A DNA stretch of 64,000 nt from Bog-532 sp963828445. Its GTDB lineage: Bacteria > Actinomycetota > Actinomycetes > Streptosporangiales > Streptosporangiaceae. Below, one piece after another: positions 31,304-40,500 of the stretch; positions within the stretch are counted from its first letter, which is position 1, and every line of letters begins with the position of its first letter. The DNA lies in assembly GCA_963828445.1 (NCBI GenBank), contig CAWHFP010000040.1, positions 124,001 to 188,000 on the forward strand, given 5' to 3'. The position numbers and the translations under genes were made by a program. Below the pieces are notes generated by a model that saw only the letters and a program-made list of their open reading frames with translations, did not search any database and was not told the origin of the DNA.

Positions 31304-32782
31304 GTGAGCGAGCAACTCGAGCGGTTCCAGATGCTGATCGGCGGGAAGGCGGTCGACGCCGTCTCCGGCCGGACGTTCGAGTCCGAGAACCCGTACACCG
31401 GTCAGCCGTGGGCGTCGATCCCGGACGGTGGCCCGGAGGACGTGGACGCCGCGGTCCAGGCCGCCCGGGCCGCGCTGGACGGCGAGTGGGGCTCGATGAC
31501 CGGCTTCGGCCGGGCCCGGCTGATGCGGCTGCTGGCCGACCTGATCAGCCTCAACGCCGAGCGGCTGGCCCGGCTGGAGGTCAACGACTCCGGCAAGCTC
31601 TACCGGGAGATGATCGGCCAGCTCAACGGGCTGGGCGGCTGGTACCAGTACTACGCCGGCCTGGCCGACAAGCTGGAGGGGCGGCAGATCCCCTCGCCCA
31701 ACCCGAACTACCTGGTCTACACCCGGCGCGAGCCGGTGGGTGTGGTGGCCGCGATCACCCCCTGGAACTCCCCGCTGCTGCTGATGACCTGGAAGCTGGC
31801 CCCGGCCCTGGCCGCGGGCTGCACGGTGGTGATCAAGCCGTCCGAGCACGCGCCCGCCTCCACGCTCGGGTTCGCCGAGCTCATCGAGGACGCGGGCTTC
31901 CCGCCCGGCGTGATCAACGTGGTCACCGGCCAGAGCCGGGAGACCGGGGCCGCGCTGGCCGGCCACCCGGGGGTCGACAAGGTGGCCTTCACCGGGTCGA
32001 CCGCCACCGGCCGGGCCGTGGCCCACGCCGCCGCCGAGAACCTCAACCCGGTCACCCTGGAACTGGGCGGCAAGTCGCCGCAGGTGGTGTTCGCCGACGC
32101 CGACCTGGAGGCCGCCGCCAACGGCGTGGTGGCCGGGGTGTTCGCGGCCACCGGGCAGACCTGCATGGCCGGGTCCCGGCTGATCGTGCACGCCGACGTG
32201 CACGACGAACTCGTGCGCCTGGTCGCCGGCCGGGCCGCCCGGATCAAGCTCGGCGACCCCAACGCCCCGGACACCGAGATGGGCCCGGTGGCCAACGCCC
32301 CGCAGTACCGCAAGGTGCTGGGCTACCTGAAGACCGCGGTCGACGAGGGCGCCACCGTGGCCTACGGCGGCGCGGCCGCCGACAGCCTGGGCGGCTACTT
32401 CGTCAAGCCCACCGTGCTGACCGGGGTCGGGCCCGCCTCCACCGTGGTCCGGGAGGAGGTGTTCGGCCCGGTGCTGTCGGCCTACACGTTCACCGACGAG
32501 GACGAGGCGATCAAGCTGGCCAACGACACCCCGTACGGGCTGGCCGGCTCGGTGTGGACCAACGACGTCCGGCGCGCCCACCGGGTCGCGGCCCGGATCA
32601 AGGCGGGCACGGTGTGGGTCAACGCCTACCGGGTGGTCGCGCCCAACGTCCCGTTCGGCGGGTACAAGGCCTCCGGCCTGGGCCGCGAGAACGGCATCGA
32701 CGCGGTCAACGCCTACACCGAGAACAAGTCGGTCTGGGTCGAGCTCAGCGGCCAGACCCGCGACCCCTTCACCCTGGGCTGA
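31304..32782 (+). CDS. Aldehyde dehydrogenase
   Basis: A NAD(P)-dependent ALDH of 492 residues, full length for the family. The Rossmann and NAD site reads AAITPWNSPLLLMTWKLAPA; catalytic Glu is in TLELGGKSPQVV and catalytic Cys in ATGQTCMAGSR; the C terminus has FGPVLSAYTF and PFGGYKASGLGRENG. It resembles gamma-aminobutyraldehyde, betaine-aldehyde or hydroxymuconic-semialdehyde dehydrogenases; the substrate cannot be fixed. GTG 31304 follows GGGAG. Its end overlaps the convergent MarR gene by 14 nt. Confidence 0.95.
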   Translation: MSEQLERFQMLIGGKAVDAVSGRTFESENPYTGQPWASIPDGGPEDVDAAVQAARAALDGEWGSMTGFGRARLMRLLADLISLNAERLARLEVNDSGKLYREMIGQLNGLGGWYQYYAGLADKLEGRQIPSPNPNYLVYTRREPVGVVAAITPWNSPLLLMTWKLAPALAAGCTVVIKPSEHAPASTLGFAELIEDAGFPPGVINVVTGQSRETGAALAGHPGVDKVAFTGSTATGRAVAHAAAENLNPVTLELGGKSPQVVFADADLEAAANGVVAGVFAATGQTCMAGSRLIVHADVHDELVRLVAGRAARIKLGDPNAPDTEMGPVANAPQYRKVLGYLKTAVDEGATVAYGGAAADSLGGYFVKPTVLTGVGPASTVVREEVFGPVLSAYTFTDEDEAIKLANDTPYGLAGSVWTNDVRRAHRVAARIKAGTVWVNAYRVVAPNVPFGGYKASGLGRENGIDAVNAYTENKSVWVELSGQTRDPFTLG

Positions 32783-33197
32783 GCCCGGCAATACAGCTCT
32801 GCAGGGCCACGAGCAGCTGCGTACGTTCGGCTGGCCCGAGCCCGGCCAGCATCCGCTCCTCGACCGTGGCCACCGCCCGGTGGCAGGCGGCCAGCACCCG
32901 GCCACCGTGACCGGTCAGCTCGGCCTGCAGGATGCGCCCGTGCTCCGGGTGCGGGTGCCGGCTGACCCAGCCCCGGCGCTCCAGCTCCCGCAGAACCTGG
33001 TTCATGGTCTGCGGGGTCACATAGGCCCGGCGGGCCAGGTCGGCGTTGGACATCCCCGGCTCATCGGCCAGCGCGGTCAGTACCGCGTACTCGGACACGC
33101 TGGCCCCGTGCTCGCGCAGGGCCGTGGTCATCGCGGTGTTCAGCGCGTCCTGGGCCCGCTTGAGCAACCATCCGGCCCGCTCCGTCGTCCCGCTCAC
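32769..33197 (-). CDS. MarR-family transcriptional regulator
   Basis: A 142-residue winged-helix dimeric repressor: GASVSEYAVLTALADEPGMS, recognition helix region LARRAYVTPQTMNQVLRELE, wing RGWVSRHPHPEHGRILQAEL. GTG 33197 is preferred because GGAGGAG lies 6 nt upstream; longer starts add unconserved residues. A perfect inverted repeat (33353-33371) lies in the divergent gap to the VOC gene. The gap also holds a 17-nt direct repeat, CGCCATCTCCGCCAGAT (33244-33260) and CGCCATTTCCGCCAGAT (33268-33284). It probably represses the VOC/AlkA pair. Confidence 0.92.
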   Translation of the reverse strand: MSGTTERAGWLLKRAQDALNTAMTTALREHGASVSEYAVLTALADEPGMSNADLARRAYVTPQTMNQVLRELERRGWVSRHPHPEHGRILQAELTGHGGRVLAACHRAVATVEERMLAGLGPAERTQLLVALQSCIAGLSPG

Positions 33198-33352
33198 CGG
33201 CTTCTCCTCCACCTTCGCGTCCCTCATCCCCAGGATCCCCAGGCGCCATCTCCGCCAGATTGCCGAACGCCATTTCCGCCAGATCCCCCACACCATCCCC
33301 GCCGACCCCGTGGTCCTCTCCCGTCTCCAGCACCACGGAAGCCTCACTTGAG

Positions 33353-33371
33353 ATATCAGGTAGGCTGATAT
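33353..33371. promoter_or_regulatory. Candidate MarR operator
   Basis: ATATCAG-GTAGG-CTGATAT, perfect 7-bp arms with a 5-nt spacer, lies about 40 nt upstream of the VOC start and between the divergent MarR and VOC genes. ACCTGAT at 33383-33389 repeats the inverse of ATCAGGT (33356-33361 region), giving a possible second half-site. Size and symmetry fit MarR dimers. Confidence 0.7.
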
Positions 33372-33411
33372 AGTGTAAGGCAACCTGATACTACAACCAG
33401 GAGCAGTGATC

Positions 33412-33768
33412 ATGGCCGTCACCGGACCGGACTTCGTGGCCCTCCAGGTACGGGACCTGGACGCGTCCGCGCGTTTCTACACCGAGCGGCTCGGGCTGAC
33501 CCGGGCCCCGGCCACCCCGCCCGGCGCGGTGGTGTTCGCTACCGAACCGATCCCGTTCGCGATCCGCGAGCCCGCCGTCGACCTGGACGCGGCCAACCGG
33601 CTCGGCTGGGGCGTGGCCCTGTGGCTCAAGGCCGAGGACGTCGACCAGTTGCACGACGACCTGGCCGGGCACGGCGTGCCCATCGTGACCGCCCCGTTCG
33701 ACGGCCCGTTCGGCCGGACGTTCGCGTTCGCCGACCCGGACGGCTACGTCGTCACCCTGCACAGCTGA
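33412..33768 (+). CDS. VOC-family (glyoxalase/bleomycin-resistance-like) protein
   Basis: A 118-residue vicinal oxygen chelate protein: FVALQVRDLDASARFYTERL at the N terminus, LKAEDVDQLHDDLAGHGVP and FAFADPDGYVVTLHS at the C terminus, the usual paired beta-alpha-beta-beta-beta units. It may bind or modify a small toxic compound. ATG 33412 follows AGGAG by 8 nt. The AlkA-like gene begins 7 nt after it, so the two are one operon under the MarR operator. Confidence 0.92.
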   Translation: MAVTGPDFVALQVRDLDASARFYTERLGLTRAPATPPGAVVFATEPIPFAIREPAVDLDAANRLGWGVALWLKAEDVDQLHDDLAGHGVPIVTAPFDGPFGRTFAFADPDGYVVTLHS

Positions 33769-33775
33769 GCCCGGC

Positions 33776-34702
33776 GTGGCCACGTTCACGCTGACCGCGC
33801 GGGGACCGTTCTCGCTGGCGGCCAGCACCCGGTTCCTGGAGGGCTTCACCCCGGCCGGGTACGCCGCGCCCGCGGACCAGCCCCTGGAACTCGCCTTCGC
33901 GGTCGAGGGGAGCTGGCGGACCACTGGAGTGCGGGTCCGCGCGTCCCGGCTCGGGGTGACCGGCGAGATCCTCAGCCCGGCCGATCCGCCCCGCGAGCTG
34001 GCCCGGGCGATCAAGGCCCAGGTGGCCCGGATCCTGTCCCTGGACGTGGACGGGTCCGGCTTCCCGGCGGTGGGGGAGCGGGACCCGGTGGTGGCCGGGC
34101 TGCAGCGCCGCTACCCGGGATTGCGCCCGGTCGGCTTCTGGTCGCCGTACGAGGCGGCGGCCTGGGCCATCATCGGCCAGCGCATCCGGATCCGGCAGGC
34201 CGCCGCGATCAAGGCCCGGATGGCCGCGGAGCTGGGGGAGCCGGTCTCGTTCGGTGACCACACCGTCCACGCCTTCCCCGCGCCGCAGCAACTGGTCACC
34301 GTGACCGACGGGTTCCGGGGGCTGTCCGGCCGCAAACCCGAGTGGCTGCGGGCCCTGGCCCGGGCCGCCCTGGACGGCCAGCTCGACGCCGCGCAGCTGC
34401 GATCCCAGCCGTACGAGGAGGCGCTGGCCGGCTTGACCGCACTTCCCGGCATCGGGCCGTTCGCGGCCGAGCTGACCCTGCTGCGCGGCGCCGGGGAGCC
34501 CGACCGTATCCCCACCCGCGAAACCCGGCTGGCCCTCGCGGTCGCCCTGGCCTACCGCCTCCCCGCGCCCCCATCAGCGACTGACCTGGAAAAACTCAGC
34601 CAGAATTGGGCGCCGTACCGCACCTGGGTCACCCTCCTGCTCCGGGCCCGGCTGGAGGACGAGACCGGCGAGATCAGCGGCGGCGGCCCCCGGAATACCT
34701 GA
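33776..34702 (+). CDS. DNA-3-methyladenine glycosylase II (AlkA-like, HhH-GPD)
   Basis: A 308-residue glycosylase removing alkylated bases: an AlkA-type N-terminal domain, then WSPYEAAAWAIIGQRIRIRQ, the helix-hairpin-helix LTALPGIGPFAAELTLLRGA, and GEPDRIPTRETRLALAVALA. The usual catalytic Asp position (D-x-F/L-P-x-D) reads PTRE here, so Glu may replace Asp, as seems to occur in related actinobacterial sequences; I flag it. GTG 33776 is 7 nt after the VOC stop, so likely co-transcribed. With the AlkD gene at 17.7 kb the window has two alkylation-repair enzymes. Confidence 0.88.
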   Translation: MATFTLTARGPFSLAASTRFLEGFTPAGYAAPADQPLELAFAVEGSWRTTGVRVRASRLGVTGEILSPADPPRELARAIKAQVARILSLDVDGSGFPAVGERDPVVAGLQRRYPGLRPVGFWSPYEAAAWAIIGQRIRIRQAAAIKARMAAELGEPVSFGDHTVHAFPAPQQLVTVTDGFRGLSGRKPEWLRALARAALDGQLDAAQLRSQPYEEALAGLTALPGIGPFAAELTLLRGAGEPDRIPTRETRLALAVALAYRLPAPPSATDLEKLSQNWAPYRTWVTLLLRARLEDETGEISGGGPRNT

Positions 34703-34753
34703 CCGGAAATCGCGCTGTACGAGGGAACGAAGACCACCCTCGAAAGCCTGATC

Positions 34754-34870
34754 ATGAACGACGGTTACTGTTTCCGGTGCGGCGCCTACACAGCCATCGA
34801 CCAGCTGACCAAGATGTGCCGCCCCTGCTTCGATCACTGGTGCGCCACGCCACGCAGGCGCCCCAGCTAA
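34754..34870 (+). CDS. Zinc-ribbon microprotein, 38 aa
   Basis: ATG 34754 to TAA 34868-34870. The product has two CxxC knuckles, CFRC and CRPC, 15 residues apart, followed by CFDHWC-like spacing (CFDHW then C) and an Arg/Pro tail. This is a rubredoxin-like or zinc-ribbon knuckle with one further Cys. No strong ribosome site is seen (weak GAAAG). It is too short for ordinary ORF calling, but the four-cysteine pattern is unlikely by chance. It may be read with the AlkA gene 51 nt upstream. A terminator-like hairpin follows. Function unknown. Confidence 0.6.
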   Translation: MNDGYCFRCGAYTAIDQLTKMCRPCFDHWCATPRRRPS

Positions 34871-34888
34871 CCCCGTTGAACCAGACAA

Positions 34889-34915
34889 GGCGGATGGCGA
34901 TCAGCGCCATCCGCC
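34889..34915 (+). terminator. Hairpin, probable terminator
   Basis: GGCGGATGGCG-ATCAG-CGCCATCCGCC, a perfect 11-bp stem with a 5-nt loop, 18 nt after the zinc-ribbon stop and followed by TCTGTGTT. Confidence 0.75.
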
Positions 34916-34919
34916 TCTG

Positions 34920-35049
34920 TGTTGGCCTCGGGGGCCAAGCCCCCCAGACCCCCCAGCGCGGGCTTCGCCCGCCAACTGCCGTCGTGTTGGCCTCGGGGGC
35001 CAAGCCCCCCAGACCCCCCAGCGCGGGCTTCGCCCGCCAACTGCCGTCG
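34920..35049. repeat. Exact 65-bp tandem duplication containing two hairpins per unit (REP-like)
   Basis: Positions 34920-34984 and 34985-35049 are identical. Each unit holds GGGGGC-CAA-GCCCCC and GCGGGC-TTC-GCCCGC, perfect 6-bp stems, separated by CAGACCCCCCAGC. The form is that of a repetitive extragenic palindrome. A neighbouring partial flank (GGTAGTCGGTGG) follows. There is no transposase (RAYT) in the window. Confidence 0.85.
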
Positions 35050-35118
35050 GTAGTCGGTGGTTCGCGCTAACGTCAGGGGTTTGGATCCGGGGCGGAACGG
35101 CTGACGGGGGAGGGGAAC

Positions 35119-36360
35119 GTGGCGGACGACGGCCGGGGGCCGGGCGGGCCGGTGGTGCAGCAGGGCCTGGACGACCTGGCGGGCGAGGCCGCGGTGCTGC
35201 GGGTCTACCGGCAGGCGTTCGCGGTGCTGGCCCGCGAGTCCGAGAAGATGATCCTGTCCCCGCAGCTGCTGGACGTGGACGAGGCCATCCTGTCCGCCTT
35301 CGCTGCTTCCGGCAGCGACGGGCTGACCGAGGAGCAGGTCCGCAACGCCTGCCGCAAGTTCCCCGAGGCCATGGTCGGCCGCCGGTTCGAGGTGCTCAAG
35401 GGCTACGGCGCGATCAGCAAGGTGTTCGAGCGGCCGAACGAGCGCTTTTACCGGGCCGCGTTCGCCCCGTACATCATGCTGCTGTTCCTGCGCCGGATCG
35501 CCGAGCGCGGCGGCCAGTCCGAGCTGCACCAGCTGCTGTCCATGGAGCACGAGAACGTCTCGGCCCCCACCGCCACCGAGCCGGACGGCCGGTCCTCGGT
35601 GGAGCGGCTGACCCAGGTGTTCCGGCTCATCGCCAACGAGCTGTCGATCATGTCGCTCGGCGCCGACGTGGCCCAGCTGCGCGAGAACGCCCAGCTGCTG
35701 TGGGGCAACGAGGCGCTGATCAGCCGGGCCGGGGCCGTGCACGCCACCGTGCTGGAGCGCTGGCCGGGGCTGGACCGCGAGTGCCAGTGGCTGCGGGCGG
35801 GCCTGGCCGCCTACCGGGACGCGATCGACGCCGCCGCGGCCCGGCTGATCGAGCGGGCCGGCACGACCCGCGCGCTGGGCCTGCTGCCCGCCGAGGAATG
35901 GCGGACCTTCGCCCGGACCGCCGACACCGAACGGCTCGGCGCGGTGCTGGACACGTTCGTGTTCGACGCCCCCGCCCCCTGGTTCGACCCGCAGGTGATG
36001 ACCGAGGCCGTGGAGAGCGGGGGCCGGCCCGACACCACCCGGATGCCGCCGCCCCGGCCCGCCGGTGACGCTGACCCGGACGCCGAGGCCGAGGCGACCC
36101 CGCTGACCGATCAGGACGCGATCAGGAGCACGGTGGAGGGTCTCCTGGCCCACCGTCATTCGGTAAAAATCGAGGACGTCATGCGGGTGGCACCCGACTG
36201 GGAGGCGGCCCGCCGCATGCTGGCCCAGCTCACGGCCGCGCACCATGATCCAGAGCTGCCGTACTCGCTGACCTGGGGTGAAGGCCTGGAGGTCGCCGAC
36301 GACGCCAGCCCGGCCTGGGTCACTCCCGGCCGCCTGACCCGCAACCAGGACGCGTCGTGA
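35119..36360 (+). CDS. First gene of an SMC-like operon; helical protein, possible kleisin/JetA-like subunit
   Basis: A 413-residue mostly helical protein without a family I recognise. Residues 20-120 (VYRQAFAVLARESEKMILSP, DGLTEEQVRNACRKFPEAM, RRFEVLKGYGAISKVFE) look like a winged-helix region, and the middle is long amphipathic helices. The C-terminal 80 residues form another compact segment (RSTVEGLLAHRHSVKIEDVM). Position as first gene before two small winged-helix proteins and an SMC-like ATPase matches MksF/JetA kleisin subunits of MksBEF/Wadjet systems. That role is inferred from order only. GTG 35119 follows GGGGGAGGGG. Its stop overlaps the next start (GTGA). Confidence 0.75.
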   Translation: MADDGRGPGGPVVQQGLDDLAGEAAVLRVYRQAFAVLARESEKMILSPQLLDVDEAILSAFAASGSDGLTEEQVRNACRKFPEAMVGRRFEVLKGYGAISKVFERPNERFYRAAFAPYIMLLFLRRIAERGGQSELHQLLSMEHENVSAPTATEPDGRSSVERLTQVFRLIANELSIMSLGADVAQLRENAQLLWGNEALISRAGAVHATVLERWPGLDRECQWLRAGLAAYRDAIDAAAARLIERAGTTRALGLLPAEEWRTFARTADTERLGAVLDTFVFDAPAPWFDPQVMTEAVESGGRPDTTRMPPPRPAGDADPDAEAEATPLTDQDAIRSTVEGLLAHRHSVKIEDVMRVAPDWEAARRMLAQLTAAHHDPELPYSLTWGEGLEVADDASPAWVTPGRLTRNQDAS

Positions 36361-36893
36361 CCCGCGGCCCCGCACCGGACGCGACCGCCCTGGCCTGGGC
36401 CCGGGCCCGCGCCGGAGGCCCGCTCCGGGTTCCGGCCGGCACCCCGGCCCCGGACGGGATGCTGCGGCTGGCCGAGCCGTCCGGAGACGGCGGCTGGCTG
36501 GTGCCGCAGGTACCGGACACCGCCGATGCCCGGGTGCTGGCCGAGCTGGGGCTGGCCAGCCCGCTGCTCGAACAGCCGAACGACACCGCCCGGCTGCTGG
36601 CCGCCTCGCTGCGCTGCTGCTGGCCCGACCCGCTGGCCCCGATCTGGCCCGGGGCGACCGTGCCGTCGGCCCCGGTGCTGGGCGTGTTCGGTGAGCTGAC
36701 CGGCCCCCGCGACGAGATGGCGCACCGCCGGTCCGCGGTGGCCGGGCTGCGCCGCCTGGATCAGGCCGGCTGGCTGATCTGGGACGAGACCGCGGACACC
36801 ATCCGGCTCGGGCCCCGGGTCGCACTGTGGAGCACCAGCGACCTGACCACCTTGCGCCAGCTCTGGCGCGCGATCCCGGGACCAGCGGCATGA
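36357..36893 (+). CDS. Second gene of the SMC-like operon; small winged-helix-like protein
   Basis: A 178-residue protein starting in a GTGA overlap with the first gene and ending in an ATGA overlap with the third. The N-terminal 70 residues are Pro/Gly-rich. The C-terminal half (VLGVFGELTGPRDEMAHRRS, LRRLDQAGWLIWDETADTIR, LGPRVALWS) looks like a winged helix, as in MukE-type subunits. No named domain is recognised. It is an extra subunit compared with the usual JetA-JetB-JetC order. Confidence 0.7.
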   Translation: MTRGPAPDATALAWARARAGGPLRVPAGTPAPDGMLRLAEPSGDGGWLVPQVPDTADARVLAELGLASPLLEQPNDTARLLAASLRCCWPDPLAPIWPGATVPSAPVLGVFGELTGPRDEMAHRRSAVAGLRRLDQAGWLIWDETADTIRLGPRVALWSTSDLTTLRQLWRAIPGPAA

Positions 36894-37567
36894 CCTCGAT
36901 CTTCGAGCCGGTCCTGGCCGACCTGGGTGAACGGCAGCGGGACGAGATCCTGGCCGCGTTCGCCGCCGTCGAGCACAGCCCGGAGCCGGTCCCGGAGGCG
37001 GTGGCGCCGGGCCTGCGCGACGCCACCCTGCGCCGCAGCGTGGCCGAGATGCTGCACCTGATCGGCCGGACCCTGGTCCGGGCCGGCCCCGGCCGCTGGA
37101 CGTCCGGCTACCGGGACGACGTGGCCGCCCAGCTGACCGCGGACGGCGGGAACCCGCTGCCGCTGGCCGACCGGGCCGTGCTCGCCCTGGTGCTGATCCA
37201 CTCGGTGGCCATCCCGCGCACCGAGGGCACGCTGTCCGGTGACTCCTGGGTGGACGGCACCCCGACCCCGATCGAGGAACTGCAGCGCCGCACCCAGTTG
37301 CCGCGCGGTGAACTGCGGCAGAGCCTGGGCCGCCTGCGGGCGGCGGGCCTGGTCCGGGTGGTCCCGGCCCGGCTGCGCCCCGGCACCGTGCCGCAGAACA
37401 CCGCCTACCTGCCGGGCCCGCAGTTTCACCGGCTGACCGAGGCGGCCCGGCGGCGGCTGCAGGAGGAACTGATCCTGGCCGCCGGACCGGACACCCCGCT
37501 GGCCGCGGCCATCCGCCGCCGCCGGGCGGATGGCGAGAACAACGAGGAAAAGAGGACGACGCAGTGA
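36890..37567 (+). CDS. Third gene of the SMC-like operon; MukE/JetB-like winged-helix protein
   Basis: A 225-residue protein: MTSIFEPVLADLGERQRDEI, two helices, then LADRAVLALVLIHSVAIPRT and PIEELQRRTQLPRGELRQSL with RLRAAGLVRVVPA, a clear winged-helix segment followed by a basic C terminus. ATG 36890 overlaps the previous TGA; the stop overlaps the ATPase GTG (GTGA). By order and size it matches the MukE/MksE/JetB subunit that bridges kleisin and ATPase heads. This is inference; similarity is structural in style rather than by recognised motif. Confidence 0.7.
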   Translation: MTSIFEPVLADLGERQRDEILAAFAAVEHSPEPVPEAVAPGLRDATLRRSVAEMLHLIGRTLVRAGPGRWTSGYRDDVAAQLTADGGNPLPLADRAVLALVLIHSVAIPRTEGTLSGDSWVDGTPTPIEELQRRTQLPRGELRQSLGRLRAAGLVRVVPARLRPGTVPQNTAYLPGPQFHRLTEAARRRLQEELILAAGPDTPLAAAIRRRRADGENNEEKRTTQ

Positions 37568-40500
37568 CCGAGGACGCCCCGCTCCTGCGCGGCGACGTGC
37601 CCCCCAGCCCTGATGACAGCACGGACGTGGTCGGCGGCCGGGTCCTGACCGGGATCCAGCTGATCAACATCTCCCGGCTGTCCGCGCACCCGGTACCCAT
37701 GGTCTCCGGCGGCCTGGTCACCGTGGCCGGGCAGGGACCCAAGGACTCCAACGGCGCCGGCAAGTCCTCGTTCATCGCCGGCATCAGCCTGCTGTCCGGC
37801 GACGAGCAGTGGCGGTGGAGCAGCGGCGCTCCGGACGCGGCCGAGCTGCTGTTCACCGCGGAGATCGCCGCCGCCGACGGGCGCTGGGGCAACGCCGACC
37901 ACGGCTACATCGTCGGCGTGTTCACCGAGCACGGCGCGGCCACCCCGGAGGCGCTGGCCGGCTCGGCCCTGACCGTCTGGCTGCGGATCAACCGCAAGGC
38001 GCCCTACATCGACCTGCGCTGGGCCCACGAGCTCTACGTCCCGGCCGCCGCCAGCGACGCCGACCGGGTCGCCGCCGCCGACGGAATGTGGGCCGAGCTG
38101 CCCCGGCGCAACGGGCGGCACGACATCCACGCCAACCGGCTGGGCCAGGTGCTGTACGGGCGGCACGTGCGCTGCGTGTCGTTCCTGTCCACCTCGGTCC
38201 GGGCCAGTGCCACCGCCAACCTGCTGGCCCAGCCGCTGAACGAGCTCAGCCCGGCCCGGATCTTCGACGCGATCGCCGCGCTGACCGGCGTCGACCGCGA
38301 GATGGAGCAGGAGCGGGCGTCCCGCACCACCGAGCACGCGCGGCGCGAGGAGGAGCAGCGGGCCCGGGCCGACCTGGACCAGTGGGAGGCCGAGACCCGC
38401 CTCATCGAGGCCGGCATCGCCCAGCGGGCCGAGGCCCGGGCCGCCATCGAGCGGGCCGGGGCCCGGTGGCAGGGCCGGTGCGCCCGGCTGGCCGTGGACG
38501 GCGAGCACGAACTGGCCGGGATCGGGGCCGAGATCGGCCGCCTGGCCGCCGAGTGGGACGAGCGGTCCGCCGACCTGGCCCGCCTGCGCGAGCAACTGCG
38601 TGACCTGCGTAACGACGAGTCGTTCCAGGCCTACTGCACGGCCGCGGAACGGCGCTGGAAGGAGATGTCCGAGCGCGACCGCGCCTTGGAGGTCGAGGAA
38701 CGCACCACCGTCCGCGACATCGAGGACAAGACCCGTCAGCGGACCGGCCTGCTGGAGGAGGCCCGCGCGGCCGACGGCCGGGACACCGAACGGGCCGCGG
38801 CCGAGGAGGCGGCGGCCACCGCCCGGCTGGAGGAGGCGCTGCAGGCCTGCGGCGCCCGCCAGCACGAGCTGAACGACACCAAAGAGGCGCTGTCAGGCGC
38901 CGAACAGGGCGACGACCTGGCCGTCGGCCAGCGGCAGCGGCTGCGCGCGGCCGGGCTGACCGCGGTGCCGCTGCTGGACAGCGTGGTGCTGGAGCCAGGC
39001 CAGCGGGCGGCCTGGGAGCCGCGGCTGCACCCGTACCGGGAGGCCGTGGTGGTGGCGGCCGGCGACGCCGCCCAGGCCCGCGAACTCCTGGCCGACCTGC
39101 CCGGTTCCACCCTCGTCCTGGCCGACGCCAAAACCTCAAAGAAATCACGCACCACAAAAACCTCAGCAACCTCCGAAACAACAGCAGAAACTCTGCCCTC
39201 AAGCGCCATCGACGACCTCCCGCTGACCGGCTTCCTGACCGCCCTGGCCGCCCGGGCCGGCGACCCGGCCGATGCCACCGACACCGAGGCGCAGGTCTGG
39301 GTCGCGGGCGGGTTCACCAGCCCGCTCACCGGTCACGCCGCCCGGGTCGACCAGGCCCGGATGAGGATGGAAGCCGCCGCCGCCAGGCTCACCGAGGCCG
39401 AGGAGACCGTCCAGCACGCGCGCGGCCAGGTCGCGGTGGCCCGGGGCCGGGTCACCGCGGCCGCCGCCGCCGAGCGGGCCGAGCGGCTCCAGCAGGACGT
39501 CGCCGGGCTGCGGGACAGCCTCGGTGACCTGGCCGCCCAGCGGGCCGAGCTGGAACCGGCCGTCCGCACCGCCCGGCAGGAGCACGCCGAGATGCTGGCC
39601 GCCGTCCAGACCCGCACCCAGCAGGCGGACCGGCTGCGGGCCGACTCCGACCGGCTGGAAGACCTGCAGCAGCGCAACAGCGCCACCCGCGCCGACCTGA
39701 CCACGCGGCAGGCCGCCATCGACCTGGACGGCCGGCTGGCCGCGTTCGGCGGCACCGTGGACGAGGCCCGGGCCCACCTGCTGGCGCTGCCCGGCGACCA
39801 GGGCCGGTGGAGCGAGCAGGAATGGAACGCGACCTGCAGTGCCGAGCTGGACACCGTGCTGACCATGTGCTTCCCGCGCGGCACCCCCGACGATGAGATC
39901 CCGCGCGAGATCGCCGGGCTGCGCGCGGACGTGCGCTGGGGCCGGGGCACGGCCGGGCCCGGCGAGACGTTCCCGGTGCTGCACCGGTCGCTGCGCACCT
40001 ACCTGGCCCAGACCGAGCAGGAGGACGAGTACCAGCGGCAGCGGATCACCCGGCAGCGGGCCGAGCGCGGCGCCGACCTGGAGGCGGCCCGCAAGGGCCT
40101 GCGCGAGGCGGCCAAGGCCGCGGCGGCCCACCGGGCCTCGATGGCCGAGGGCATCAAGGCCAAGCTGAAGAAGGTCGCGGCCCAGTTCGACCGGCTGGAC
40201 ACCGAGTACGGCGGGTACGGCGCGACCCTGGACTTCCCCGAGCCGGAGCCGCCCGCCGAGCCGGACAAGCCGTGGCGCTGGACGGTGACCCCCAAGTGGC
40301 GCCGGGCCGAGGGCCAGCGGATGGCCCCCTACAACCTGCGCGGCAACACGGCCCAGATGGATGAGAAGGCGGTCAAGCTGGTCTGCGCGGCCGCGCTGGC
40401 CGGCGGGACCGACCGGCCGCTGCTGCTGGTCCTGGACGAGCTCGGCCGCAACCTGGGCAAGCAGCACCGCACCGAGGCGGTGGCGCTGTTCGAGCGGATC

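Noticed and set aside
31304..32910. Second plus-strand frame overlapping the aldehyde dehydrogenase (31408-32910)
   Set aside because: Frame-shifted shadow of the ALDH gene, Arg/Gly/Pro-rich with no motif.
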